64,000 bases of DNA. Origin: DATIYF01 sp035517775 (GTDB taxonomy: Bacteria > Acidobacteriota > Terriglobia > Terriglobales > Acidobacteriaceae). Shown piece after piece: positions 17,417-25,489 of this stretch (position 1 is the first letter of the stretch; each line of letters starts with the position of its first letter). The notes under the pieces were generated by a model, which was not told the DNA's origin, did no database searches, and saw nothing but the letters and a program-made list of their open reading frames with translations. The stretch is taken from the NCBI GenBank assembly GCA_035517775.1, contig DATIYF010000105.1, forward strand, positions 62,001 to 126,000, read 5' to 3'. The translations under genes and the position numbers were made by a program.

Positions 17417-19009
17417 TCAAGGCGCCACTACCTCCGTCGTACCGTTGCCGCAGGCCGCGCCTACCGCCGGGGCAGGCCTTTTCGAGAACTTCTCCCAGGG
17501 AACCATCTCCCGAGTCAAACTAACAAGCTGATAGATGGGCGCGCAACCACCGTGCAAAAGGATCACCGCGCCAAGATAGAGCGCAGCGAACAGCAGCGAG
17601 ATCGCGACCACGCCTAGGAACGCGGCCGCGGAGCTTGACGCCACCGCCAGCGCCGGCACTTCGCGAAGAATCATAACCGTTACTCCTCCCGCCAGGAAAG
17701 AGGCCGCCACATATCTCCAGACCACCGCCACCATGGCTCCCACTCCGAAGCCGATGGGTTTGCCTGCATACCACAGCGCAGGCAGAGTGAGAATCCAGAA
17801 CGAGGCCGTCCAGGCCACCGCGATTCCCTCCGGCCCCCACGGCAGCCCGGCGATGAACAGCAGAATCGTGACCACCACTTCGATGATTCCCCAGCGCAGC
17901 CAGCGGTCGGCGCGGCCAATGGAAAGGTGAATCCATCCGTGGGTGCCGTAGAGCAGCATCATGCCCACGCCCGGGCCGAAGTAAGTGAAGATGCGGCCCG
18001 CCGGGGCCCACTGCGGGCCCAGCAGAAGACGAATCAGATCGCGGCCGATCAGGGTGAGGTCTGCGCCCAGCCCCATGCCGATGAACGCCACCACCCCCAG
18101 CGCGCTCAGCAGGTAGCGGCGGTATTGCGCGGAATCCTTGCCCAGGCGGCTGAGTGCCGAAACCGCAACATTCGAAAGCGGCGCCACCAGTTGCGCCGCC
18201 GAGAGCGCAAACAGGTCGTAGGCCTTCTTATAAAACCCGAGCGCGGTGGCGTTGAAACGCCACCCCACCAGCAGATTATCCGTGTTGCGGGAAAAATAGT
18301 TGACGGTGAATCGCCCGTAGATATTCATGGCGAAACGCACCGCGGGAAGAGTTGCCCTCTGGGAGTGCGGCAGGCCCGGCATCCAGCGGCAGAGGTACCA
18401 GGCGCCGAGGGTCTGAAACAGCGGGCGCGCAATCAGCCCCGCGACCAGCGCCCAATATCCCCAGCCCAGCGCGGCAAAAACGATAGAGACAGCCACCGAG
18501 GCCACCCCGGCCACAATGTCATTGGCCGAAGTTACGGCAAAGCGCATGGCCCGCTTGAGCAGGGCCAAATGCACCACCGAGAGGCTGGTCAGCAGAATGG
18601 TCAGCGCCACGCCCACCGCGACCGGCTTGACCAGAGGATTGCCGTAGAAGTGCGCCATCCAGGAGCCGGCGGCGGCAAACCCGGCGGTGAGCACCATGCC
18701 GCCCCCGGTGTTGATCCAGAAGAGATTGCTGGCCAGCGCGTGGTCCATCTCCTCCCACTGCAGAATGGCCTCGGTGAATCCGTTCAACCCGAAATTCACC
18801 ACCAGCAGGCTGAACGTCGTGGCCATGGTGACCACGCCGAAATCAATGGGCAGCAGCAGCCGGGCCAGAACCACGGTGGCGACGATCTGAATGCCGGTCG
18901 AGACCGCCGAGGAAAACACGGTCGCCCCCGCGCCCTGCACCGCCAGCCGGCGCACACCTCCGCCGTCTTCGATGGGGCGGAAAGCGCCGCTCGCATCAAA
19001 GGGCTTCAA
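17417..19009 (-). CDS. Wzx-like polysaccharide flippase
   Basis: About 530 residues with roughly 12-14 hydrophobic segments and the MOP-superfamily pattern. It starts with GAGATVFSSAVSTGIQIVATVVLARLLLP, followed by FGVVTMATTFSLLVVNFGLNG and further GFYKKAYDLFALSAAQLVAPLSNVAVSAL. It would flip undecaprenyl-linked repeat units across the inner membrane. The start is set at the TTG at 19009, with GGAGGA a few bases upstream and a two-base overlap (TTGA) with the stop of the ligase gene; a longer frame upstream lies within that gene. Works with the O-antigen ligase/polymerase encoded just before it. Confidence 0.85.
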   Translation of the reverse strand: MKPFDASGAFRPIEDGGGVRRLAVQGAGATVFSSAVSTGIQIVATVVLARLLLPIDFGVVTMATTFSLLVVNFGLNGFTEAILQWEEMDHALASNLFWINTGGGMVLTAGFAAAGSWMAHFYGNPLVKPVAVGVALTILLTSLSVVHLALLKRAMRFAVTSANDIVAGVASVAVSIVFAALGWGYWALVAGLIARPLFQTLGAWYLCRWMPGLPHSQRATLPAVRFAMNIYGRFTVNYFSRNTDNLLVGWRFNATALGFYKKAYDLFALSAAQLVAPLSNVAVSALSRLGKDSAQYRRYLLSALGVVAFIGMGLGADLTLIGRDLIRLLLGPQWAPAGRIFTYFGPGVGMMLLYGTHGWIHLSIGRADRWLRWGIIEVVVTILLFIAGLPWGPEGIAVAWTASFWILTLPALWYAGKPIGFGVGAMVAVVWRYVAASFLAGGVTVMILREVPALAVASSSAAAFLGVVAISLLFAALYLGAVILLHGGCAPIYQLVSLTREMVPWEKFSKRPAPAVGAACGNGTTEVVAP

Positions 19010-20409
19010 ACTTCCTCCAGGCAAGAGGCATTCTGCGCCTCCAGCAGGGGCGCGGGCGGAGGCGGCTTTCGCTTGATGCGCTTGGGCGGCGGCACCGCCA
19101 GGGTGGCAATCAAAAAGAAGGTCCACACCGGATTCATGGTGCGGATGGCCGACTCAGTGAAGTTGTAAGCCACGGCGATCACGAAATAGGCCAGCTTCAG
19201 CTTGCCGGTCTCCGGGTCGCGGCGGAATTCGTTCACCCCGTGCCAATATCCGGTGATCAGCAGCATGGCCAGCAGGAAAATCCCGATCCATCCCAGGGTC
19301 AGATAGACTTCCAGATATCCGTTATGCGCCTCATTGGGATGCCACCAGTAGATGGCCCACATCGCATCCAGGCGCTTGCCCAGCCAGAAGCTTTCAAAAC
19401 CCGTGCCCACCAGCGGGCTCGCGGTCATGCCCAGCACCAGGTTCCAGATGTCGGTCCGTCCGGTGAGGGTAGCGTCCCGGCCCATGGTGGTAAGTAGGCC
19501 TGTGCCTATGTTCAGAAACAGCACCAGGAAAGAGAGCGTGACCATGGAGCCCACCAGCACGTGCACCACCCAGGGCTTGCGCGCGAAGATGGGCAAGCTG
19601 GTCACCACCAGCAGGCAGACCGCCATCATGAAGCAGGCCAGCGAGGTCATGGAGTGCACCAGGTGGAAGAGCCAGATGGCAATCACCAAGAGCACGCCCT
19701 GAGCGATGATCACCCCCGGCCGGCGGCTATCCCCGTCGCGGCGCCAGGCCTGCAGCAGGCGCCACACCGCGCCCAGGCCGAAGATCAGCACGATCATTCC
19801 CAGCATGTTCTTGGAGGTGGTCACGCCGGTGTAGGTAATGATCCAGTTGCCGTAGTCGGGACGATAGTCCCGCCCCAGGTTTCCGTACCATTTGATGAAC
19901 AGGATGGAGAGCGGCAGGAAAATGAAGCCGAGGCGGGCGATCAGGCGGCGCATGGCCACCGAGGGATTGAGATCGGTGACCACCAGCAGGGCCATCACCA
20001 CATCTCCCAGCGCCTTGAACCAGCGGCGGATGGCTACGTCGGGATAGTCCGACCAGGAGACGCTGATGCCGCAGTAGAGGAAGTAAAGGAGAATGGGGCC
20101 GTTGGCGCGCAGCAGAGTCAGCACCCGCCGCCGCCTTTGGAATAGCACATACACCCCGGGGATCAGCAGGGCGAGGAAGATATTGCGATCCACCGGGCTG
20201 CCATCTACATAGCTGTTGGCCACCGCCGGGCCGGTGTGGCCGATGCCGAAGGCCGCCAGCCACTCCGAGGGCGCCCGCGTGCCGCCCATGGCCACCCACA
20301 GCACCACCAGCCACAACGCCCATGAGGTCTTTACATGGCGGTTGCGATTGAGCCAGAACAGGCCCAGGATTCCCACAATGAAGATAATCGTGGCGGCCCG
20401 TTGCGGCAT
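19006..20409 (-). CDS. O-antigen ligase/polymerase family membrane protein
   Basis: 467 residues with about 11 predicted membrane helices. The family signature region is near the middle and C terminus: NIGTGLLTTMGRDATLTGRTDIWNLVLG and FESFWLG, then WHPNEAHNGYLEVYLTLGWIG, in which the HN-Y-LE pattern is typical of the Wzy_C/O-antigen ligase domain (PF04932). It would polymerise or ligate lipid-linked units on the periplasmic side. It overlaps the flippase gene by four bases and follows the asparagine-synthase-like gene by 32 bases. Confidence 0.87.
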   Translation of the reverse strand: MPQRAATIIFIVGILGLFWLNRNRHVKTSWALWLVVLWVAMGGTRAPSEWLAAFGIGHTGPAVANSYVDGSPVDRNIFLALLIPGVYVLFQRRRRVLTLLRANGPILLYFLYCGISVSWSDYPDVAIRRWFKALGDVVMALLVVTDLNPSVAMRRLIARLGFIFLPLSILFIKWYGNLGRDYRPDYGNWIITYTGVTTSKNMLGMIVLIFGLGAVWRLLQAWRRDGDSRRPGVIIAQGVLLVIAIWLFHLVHSMTSLACFMMAVCLLVVTSLPIFARKPWVVHVLVGSMVTLSFLVLFLNIGTGLLTTMGRDATLTGRTDIWNLVLGMTASPLVGTGFESFWLGKRLDAMWAIYWWHPNEAHNGYLEVYLTLGWIGIFLLAMLLITGYWHGVNEFRRDPETGKLKLAYFVIAVAYNFTESAIRTMNPVWTFFLIATLAVPPPKRIKRKPPPPAPLLEAQNASCLEEV

Positions 20410-20441
20410 TCCTGTCTCCTGCTAAAAGCTCAGCCCGGTCT

Positions 20442-22286
20442 TCATTGCGCGTCCAGAAACAGCCGGTGCAGAAGCTCCAGCGTCAGCATGGTGTGAATCT
20501 CGGAGGTGTAGTTCCGGTTTCCTTTCAAGTGCCCTTTGACGATGGGTTCGACCGCGCCCCGCTGCAGATATGGCCGGGAAAGGGTTCGCGGATCAAGCAG
20601 CATCTCGCGCACGTAGCCGGCCAGCGCGTCCCTGTACCACACCCGGAAATGATTGAACTTGTGCCGGCCGAGAAACAGGCGCTCGAGATGCAATCCCGAG
20701 AAGGCATGATCAATTCCCGCCACCCACTGGGGCATGCCGTAGTCGTAAGCATATTCGGCTTTGAAGGTAAACTCCAGCCATCCCCGGGCCCAGGCGGCCG
20801 CCAGCCCGCGGCTCGAAGGGCCCGCCAGGCCGCGGTCGGTGCGCAGGCGGCGCAGCGCCGGGTTGCCATCCTCAATCAGGCGCACACAGTCGTTATCATC
20901 GGCAAAGATATCGGTATTGGGCACGGCCGCGCCGGGCGCGCGAAATGCCGTGCGCACCAATTCGTTGTCCAGATAAGGAGAGCGCAGCGAGAGCTGTGTC
21001 TTCTCCAGCGAGAACAGACCGTGGTGGTGCCAGGGCGCCTGACGGAAGGCGATAAAAGAAAGCACATGCCGGCCGAGCAGGCCGGCGTAGGTTCCCTTGG
21101 CCTGTTGCACGTAAGCGACGAACTCGGGGCGGAAGAGCCCGGGCGCGGGCTCCACCGGCTTGAAGGCAGGCAGGCGGCGCAGAATCTCGCTGCCATAATT
21201 TCCCGTCATGCGCACGCTCGCAATTTGCGCCGCCCGCTCGTTGGCGTAGAGATCGGAGCTGCGGCTCAGGTTGGCGCAGCCATCCGTCAGATAAATGGTG
21301 CGCTCGGCATAGTGCGAAAAGCGGGAGAGAAAATCCTTGCCGACAGGAATCACTTCGTAGGGTTGCCGGCACATCTCCGCCACCTTCCGCGCCAGCAGCA
21401 CATCCTGGCAATCGCGGTACATGCCGCCGAAGGAGTAGCAGGGCAGCGCGCCCGGCTCGGCCTTATGCCAGGCCATGATCATCCGCGTGTCCAGGCCTCC
21501 GGTCAGCGACATGCCGACCTGTTCCTGTCCGTGGAAATAACGCGGCAGGTTGCGCGAGAACACCTCCCGCAGTTTCTGATAGTAGGCTTCGCGATCGAGC
21601 GGCGGCTGGTTTTCCCACTCCTGCGGATCGAAGTAGGAATTCTTCTCCGCCATGGCGCCCTGGCGCGCTACCCAGGCCGAAGCCGGCGGCAGCACCTGCA
21701 CACCCCGGAAGAAGGTGCGGTTATTGAGCACGCAGCCGCAGGCGATGAACTCGCCCAGGCTTTCGAAATCGGCCGCGCGCAGCTCGGGGCGCACCGCCAG
21801 AATCGCCTTGGCCTCGACCGCAAAATAGAAGGCATCTTCGCCCTCGTGGTAGTAGAGCCGGTGCATGCCATAGCGGTCGTTGAACAGCGTGGCGCTGCGC
21901 CGGCCGCGGTCCACCAGCAGGCCGTGAAACATGCCGTTCAGGCCGGCGGGAAACGCCGGGTCTTCTTCGTAGAGATGGACCAGGTAGCCGGGCCCTTCGC
22001 ACTCCAGATCGTGGCCCCGCTGCTTCAGCCGGCAAGGCGTGCCCGGCTCGGGAAATTCTTCGCCGGAAAAAATCAGCACCGCGTCGCCTTCTTCATTGCG
22101 CACCGGCATGCCCGCGGAAAACGAGCCCGCGCGCGCCGCCCAGCCGGCGTACACGCCCAGGTCTTCGTCAATCCAGGTGCCGGTCTCGTAGCCGGGTTCG
22201 TGGCGGATGGATTCCACCATGCGCAGCAATTCCTGCTCCGCCTGCGGGCGCGGCATTTTCGTGATCAGGCCTACGATTCCCGGCAT
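20442..22286 (-). CDS. Asparagine-synthase-like protein lacking the Ntn cysteine
   Basis: 614 residues with the two-domain layout of AsnB: an N-terminal glutaminase-like domain (residues about 1-200) and a C-terminal ATP-pyrophosphatase domain. Residue 2, which is the nucleophilic Cys in glutamine-dependent enzymes, is Pro here (MPGIVGLI), so ammonia cannot be released from glutamine in the normal way. The PP-loop reads SLTGGLDTRM (260-269) instead of SGGxDS, keeping the glycines and the Asp. AsnB relatives are common in exosortase-type loci and may form amide bonds on the polymer. This one might use another amine donor or have lost catalysis. It precedes the ligase and flippase genes. Confidence 0.82.
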   Translation of the reverse strand: MPGIVGLITKMPRPQAEQELLRMVESIRHEPGYETGTWIDEDLGVYAGWAARAGSFSAGMPVRNEEGDAVLIFSGEEFPEPGTPCRLKQRGHDLECEGPGYLVHLYEEDPAFPAGLNGMFHGLLVDRGRRSATLFNDRYGMHRLYYHEGEDAFYFAVEAKAILAVRPELRAADFESLGEFIACGCVLNNRTFFRGVQVLPPASAWVARQGAMAEKNSYFDPQEWENQPPLDREAYYQKLREVFSRNLPRYFHGQEQVGMSLTGGLDTRMIMAWHKAEPGALPCYSFGGMYRDCQDVLLARKVAEMCRQPYEVIPVGKDFLSRFSHYAERTIYLTDGCANLSRSSDLYANERAAQIASVRMTGNYGSEILRRLPAFKPVEPAPGLFRPEFVAYVQQAKGTYAGLLGRHVLSFIAFRQAPWHHHGLFSLEKTQLSLRSPYLDNELVRTAFRAPGAAVPNTDIFADDNDCVRLIEDGNPALRRLRTDRGLAGPSSRGLAAAWARGWLEFTFKAEYAYDYGMPQWVAGIDHAFSGLHLERLFLGRHKFNHFRVWYRDALAGYVREMLLDPRTLSRPYLQRGAVEPIVKGHLKGNRNYTSEIHTMLTLELLHRLFLDAQ

Positions 22287-22307
22287 GAGTCTTTCACAAA
22301 GGCTTTC

Positions 22308-23216
22308 TTAGAGCGATTCCGCCATGGTGGGAAATTTGCGGTTGTACCAGGCCGAGCGCAGGCCGCGCAGGCGGGAAGCCAGCGATTCCGGAATATATTC
22401 CGCCAGCCGGTGATGCAGGCCCAGGTGGAAAGCCGCCCAGCCCAGTGGGGTGAAGGGAACGTAGTAGCGCGGCAGGTTGACCTGCTGGAACCCGTTGCGC
22501 TCTTTGAACTCGGTCAGGCTGCTGGTTTTTTTCTTGCCGTAAGCGAAGCGCGAGTACACCAGATAGGGAATCTTTCTTTCGGCGCAAATGCGGACAGCGT
22601 GCGCCACCAGGGCGTTGGTGGGCGCCTTGTCGCGGTGCTTCACCATGGAGACCACGTTCATCAGGCCGGCCTGGGTGCGGGTTTCATTCTGCACCATCTT
22701 GATGAAGCCGATCAGCTTGCCTTCGAAGTAGGCCCCGATGAAAATCGAGCTGTCGAGAAAGGTCGCTTCTTCGCGATAGACCGTCTGCACGTCCTTGCCG
22801 TAATGCGTGTTCGGTCCGCCCTGGCGCACCGGGCTTTCGTTGTAAACCTCCCAGATGCCCTGCACCAGCTCGTCATTGAAGGCGGCCTCGCGGATGCTCA
22901 CGCCCCGCTTTTCCGCCTGCTTGGCCTTATTGCGCGCCTTGAAGCCCAGGGTCTTGGTCCACCACTGCTCGAAGGTGCTCACCGGCAGGGCCGCCAGGTT
23001 GTCCCATTCCATGGGATAGGAATATTTCGGCTCCGTGTCGGGCAGCTTCTGCATGAAGTGGAACAGATCAATGCGGCTGCCGCACTGGCGCAAGGCCGCG
23101 AGCATGGCGGGAGGATCTTCCAGGAACTGGTAGCTGTCTGCCTCCAGGCGGCCCATCCGCACCAGGCCGCCCTCGATACGGAATTCCGTGCCACCGACCT
23201 TGATCAACGAACGCAT
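22308..23216 (-). CDS. GNAT/FemAB-like transferase downstream of the tRNA-like genes
   Basis: 302 residues. A GNAT-type core is suggested by FIGAYFEGKLIGFIKMVQNETRTQAG and NALVAHAVRICAERKIPYLVYSRF, with SSLTEFKERNGFQQVNLPRYYVP towards the C terminus, which resembles the FK..(x)GF element of FemAB relatives. A basic segment (KARNKAKQAEKRGVSI) precedes the fold, as in FemAB proteins. The ATG at 23216 is preceded by AAGGA, but a 14-nt UUCG hairpin sits between the two. The gene is first after the two tRNA-Ser-like genes on the same strand, 139 bases from the nearer one, so cotranscription is plausible. Acceptor and donor are unknown; use of an aminoacyl-tRNA is a hypothesis. Confidence 0.75.
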   Translation of the reverse strand: MRSLIKVGGTEFRIEGGLVRMGRLEADSYQFLEDPPAMLAALRQCGSRIDLFHFMQKLPDTEPKYSYPMEWDNLAALPVSTFEQWWTKTLGFKARNKAKQAEKRGVSIREAAFNDELVQGIWEVYNESPVRQGGPNTHYGKDVQTVYREEATFLDSSIFIGAYFEGKLIGFIKMVQNETRTQAGLMNVVSMVKHRDKAPTNALVAHAVRICAERKIPYLVYSRFAYGKKKTSSLTEFKERNGFQQVNLPRYYVPFTPLGWAAFHLGLHHRLAEYIPESLASRLRGLRSAWYNRKFPTMAESL

Positions 23217-23234
23217 ATGGGCGAACCCATCCTT
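23217..23234 (-). promoter_or_regulatory. UUCG hairpin between ribosome binding site and start codon
   Basis: On the minus strand AAGGA (23234-23230) is followed by ATGGG-TTCG-CCCAT (23230-23217) and then directly by the ATG at 23216. The 5-bp stem with a UUCG loop is a very stable small hairpin. Unfolded, the spacing would be about 13 bases, too long for good initiation; folded, the hairpin brings the two sites together but also partly occupies the end of the Shine-Dalgarno sequence. Confidence 0.5.
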
Positions 23235-23355
23235 CTGCCGGTCCCCCGTCAGCTGCGAGCCAGCCCGTCAGCGGCTGCTTCCTGCATGAGCTTCCAGCCC
23301 CGGCTTGGCTTTCGGCTCATCAGGCGACGGCTGACTGCTGCTTTGGCTGCCAATC

Positions 23356-23445
23356 TGGCGGAGAGGGAAGGGACTCGAACCCTCGGGTGGGGTGAACCAC
23401 CGCGGCCGGCAAGCCGGCCACTGCCTTACCAACGGCGACCTCTCC
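23356..23445 (-). tRNA. tRNA-Ser-like gene with closed anticodon arm, copy 1
   Basis: The 90-nt sequence read on the minus strand starts GGAGAGG at 23445 and ends CCTCTCC-G-CCA, with the CCA encoded. The acceptor ends, discriminator G and long variable arm (GGTGG/CCACC) are those of bacterial tRNA-Ser. A 3-bp D stem with a GG-containing loop, and a T arm with TTCGAGT, are present. Two features are abnormal. The anticodon arm is an 8-bp stem (one G-U pair) closed by a CTTG loop, leaving no 7-nt loop and no readable anticodon. One extra base (C) sits between the T stem and acceptor stem. It differs from copy 2 at two positions, in the variable-arm loop and the T stem. It may be a non-decoding tRNA-like RNA or a decayed gene; two nearly identical copies argue against decay. 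Confidence 0.6.
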
Positions 23446-23526
23446 GTATAAAACTGGGCGCGAAATGCAGCGCAAAAACTCTCGGCCACTCCGCCAAAGG
23501 GCGGCCGCACGCTCCCGCGAAAACTT

Positions 23527-23616
23527 GGCGGAGAGGGAAGGGACTCGAACCCCCGGGTGGCGTGAACCACCGCGGCCGGCAAGCCGGCCACTGCCTTACC
23601 AACGGCGACCTCTCCG
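23527..23616 (-). tRNA. tRNA-Ser-like gene with closed anticodon arm, copy 2
   Basis: Second 90-nt copy, 81 bp upstream of copy 1 in the direction of transcription, with 88 of 90 bases identical. All stems of copy 1 are kept: GGAGAGG acceptor, GCC/GGC D stem, the GTGGCCGG-CTTG-CCGGCCGC arm in the anticodon position, variable arm, T arm and encoded CCA. The two differences are in the variable-arm loop (C to G) and in the T stem, where a G-U pair replaces an A-U pair. The flanking sequences of the copies are not similar, so the duplication is confined to the RNA gene. A candidate promoter lies 30 bp upstream. No anticodon can be assigned. Confidence 0.6.
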
Positions 23617-23645
23617 CAAACTATTGTGCTCGACGATGGTCGAGA

Positions 23646-23676
23646 ATTCTATCCCACCAACCGGGAGCAGGGTCAA
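23646..23676 (-). promoter_or_regulatory. Candidate promoter for the tRNA-like genes
   Basis: TTGACC (23676-23671) and TAGAAT (23651-23646) on the minus strand each match the sigma-70 consensus at 5 of 6 bases, with a slightly long 19-bp spacer. The -10 is 30 bp before the first base of copy 2. The rest of the spacer up to the methyltransferase stop at 23725 shows nothing else. Confidence 0.45.
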
Positions 23677-23724
23677 ACGAAGGTGCTACACACTCCGCGA
23701 GCCAATTTCTATGAGATTGCAGCC

Positions 23725-24402
23725 CTAGGACTTACGCTGAAATAGCACGCAGCCGAGGGCCTGGTCGGCGCCCCGCAGATCGAAGTTCATGCTTGTCCGG
23801 GTTATGAACTCTTCAAATGCACGCAGCTCATGCTGGGGATGATTGAATTCGTCGAAGTAGATGTAGGTGCCGGGAACAATGGCCTTTTCGAGGGTGTTCA
23901 ACACGTAGATGGTAGAGGAGTAGAGGTCCGCATCCAGATTGAGCACCAGAACCTGGTGCGGGCAGACGGTGTAATGAGGCAGGGTCTGGTCAAACCATCC
24001 CTTGAAGAACTGCACCCTGGGGTCATCAATCTGCGGCAATTGCCCCTTGACGGAAAAGTGCCCTTCGAGACAGTCCGGACGCCAGTCCTCGGGCAGGCCC
24101 TCGAAGCTGTCGAAGCCATGCAGCCGGCTTTTGGGATTGGTCAGCAGCTTCGACCAGTAGCGGGTCGCCGCTCCCTGATAGACCCCGAATTCGAGGTAGA
24201 GAACTTCGCGTGTTCCCACCTCGGCTCCCACCAGATCGAACAGCTGCGCCCGCCGGTCCACGCGGCGGCTGGTGTCGTAGCCCTGGGCGCGCATCCAGCG
24301 GCCGGTTTCCATGCAGTTGGCAGCGGTGCTGAGCTTGGCGATGGCTTCCGTAGAGAGGCGCTCGCCGGCGCGGGTCAGCAGGTACTTGACCAGGTTTTCC
24401 AT
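23725..24402 (-). CDS. TylF/MycF-type SAM-dependent O-methyltransferase
   Basis: 225 residues. The class I methyltransferase motif I appears as LYLEFGVYQGAATRYWS, followed by HGFDSFEGLPEDWR, NLDADLYSSTIYVL (metal-binding Asp) and YIYFDEFNHPQHE. These match the macrocin O-methyltransferase (TylF, PF05711) family, which methylates sugar hydroxyls with a divalent metal. Inferred role: O-methylation of a sugar in the polysaccharide repeat. It lies 121 bp downstream of the glycosyltransferase gene on the same strand and is followed by the tRNA-like genes. Confidence 0.85.
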   Translation of the reverse strand: MENLVKYLLTRAGERLSTEAIAKLSTAANCMETGRWMRAQGYDTSRRVDRRAQLFDLVGAEVGTREVLYLEFGVYQGAATRYWSKLLTNPKSRLHGFDSFEGLPEDWRPDCLEGHFSVKGQLPQIDDPRVQFFKGWFDQTLPHYTVCPHQVLVLNLDADLYSSTIYVLNTLEKAIVPGTYIYFDEFNHPQHELRAFEEFITRTSMNFDLRGADQALGCVLFQRKS

Positions 24403-24523
24403 TTTGCTTTCCGGAGTCTTTCGCAGTCTTGCGGGGGAGGGTTTTTCAAGGACAAAGCCGCGGGCCGCATCAGGGGCGGGAGGGATTACCTCTCCGCCAG
24501 GTCACGCCCAGCGCCAGTCCATC

Positions 24524-25441
24524 TCAGGTTTCCCGCCGCGTTACCACCGACAATCCCAGCACGGAGAGAAGCCGGCTGCCGTGATCGAGCAGCTTGATCA
24601 GGTAGGCGAGGAAGAAGTGATGGCCGATCAAAGCCAGGATGGGCAGGGCCAGGGTATAACAAGGCACCGCCACCAGCGACTTGGCCAGGTTTTTCAGCCG
24701 GTTCCGCGGGTGCTTGGGGAAATTGCTGCCCCGCAGCAGGGCGCGCTTGAGCAGATAGCTGCGCTTGCAGCGCCAGGCCGGAACCACTTCGTAAGCCACC
24801 GCCTCGGTGCACCAGACGAACCGGCAGCCTTTTTCCATCATGCGGCGGAAAAAGTCCACGTCCTCGCCCGCGGTGCCGAACTCGGGATTGAACGCCGGCC
24901 CCGAGCCGTTCACGATATCTTTGCGGAACAGGACGTTGCCGGTGCGGGTTTCGGAAAAAGTGAGCCGGTAGCCGGTGGGATAATCAGGGCGCTCGAAGAA
25001 CCTGCCCTTGATCACCCACTTGGGCGGATCGAAGTTGAAGTGCGGCTTGACCGGGCCGAGCACGCCATCCACGCCAAAACCGGTGTAGGTCTTGTACAGG
25101 CGCAGCAGCCAGTCCTCCACCGGAAACTCATCGTCATCGAGGAAGGCGATCAGGTCGCCATCGGCCTGCTCGACCGCCTTGTTGCGAACCCTGGCGATGT
25201 TCTGCTGGGGCTCGACGCAATAGATGACGCGCAGCGAGCTGGCGGCAGAGAAAACGCTGACCACGGGCTGCGCCGAACAGGCGGCATCGTTATCGGCGAT
25301 GACGATGGAATAGGTAAAGAGATTTTCGGTCTGCTGATGTTCCAGCTTGGCGAGCAATCCTTGCAACAGCTCGGGCCGCTTAAAGGTACAAATGCACACA
25401 CTTATATGATGTTCTGGAGTCGGAAGATCTTCCCCATTCAT
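24524..25441 (-). CDS. Glycosyltransferase family 2
   Basis: 305 residues. The GT-A fold starts HISVCICTFKRPELLQGLLAKL, with the metal-binding DDDE in LIAFLDDDEFPVEDWL (about residues 97-112). The acceptor segment EFGTAGEDVDFFRRMMEKGCRFVWC carries the ED motif of family 2. About 60 residues at the C terminus contain one or two hydrophobic stretches (LVAVPCYTLALPILALIG) that probably attach the enzyme to the membrane. It would add a sugar to the lipid-linked repeat unit. Donor and acceptor cannot be read from sequence. Confidence 0.9.
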   Translation of the reverse strand: MNGEDLPTPEHHISVCICTFKRPELLQGLLAKLEHQQTENLFTYSIVIADNDAACSAQPVVSVFSAASSLRVIYCVEPQQNIARVRNKAVEQADGDLIAFLDDDEFPVEDWLLRLYKTYTGFGVDGVLGPVKPHFNFDPPKWVIKGRFFERPDYPTGYRLTFSETRTGNVLFRKDIVNGSGPAFNPEFGTAGEDVDFFRRMMEKGCRFVWCTEAVAYEVVPAWRCKRSYLLKRALLRGSNFPKHPRNRLKNLAKSLVAVPCYTLALPILALIGHHFFLAYLIKLLDHGSRLLSVLGLSVVTRRET

Positions 25442-25489
25442 GCTTCAATGCTCCGCGCGCAGGGTATGGCCTTCACCCGCCGGCGCGCA

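Noticed and set aside
23356..23445. Assigning a normal glycine (GCC) or alanine (TGC) anticodon to the tRNA-like RNAs
   Set aside because: Placing GCC or TGC in a 7-nt loop leaves flanking 5-base stems that do not pair. The only good pairing closes the loop completely.
20445..23714. A 1089-codon open frame on the plus strand
   Set aside because: It lies opposite three well-supported minus-strand genes and runs through both tRNA-like genes. Its His/Gln/Arg-rich composition is what GC-rich antisense frames give, with no domain and no ribosome binding site.
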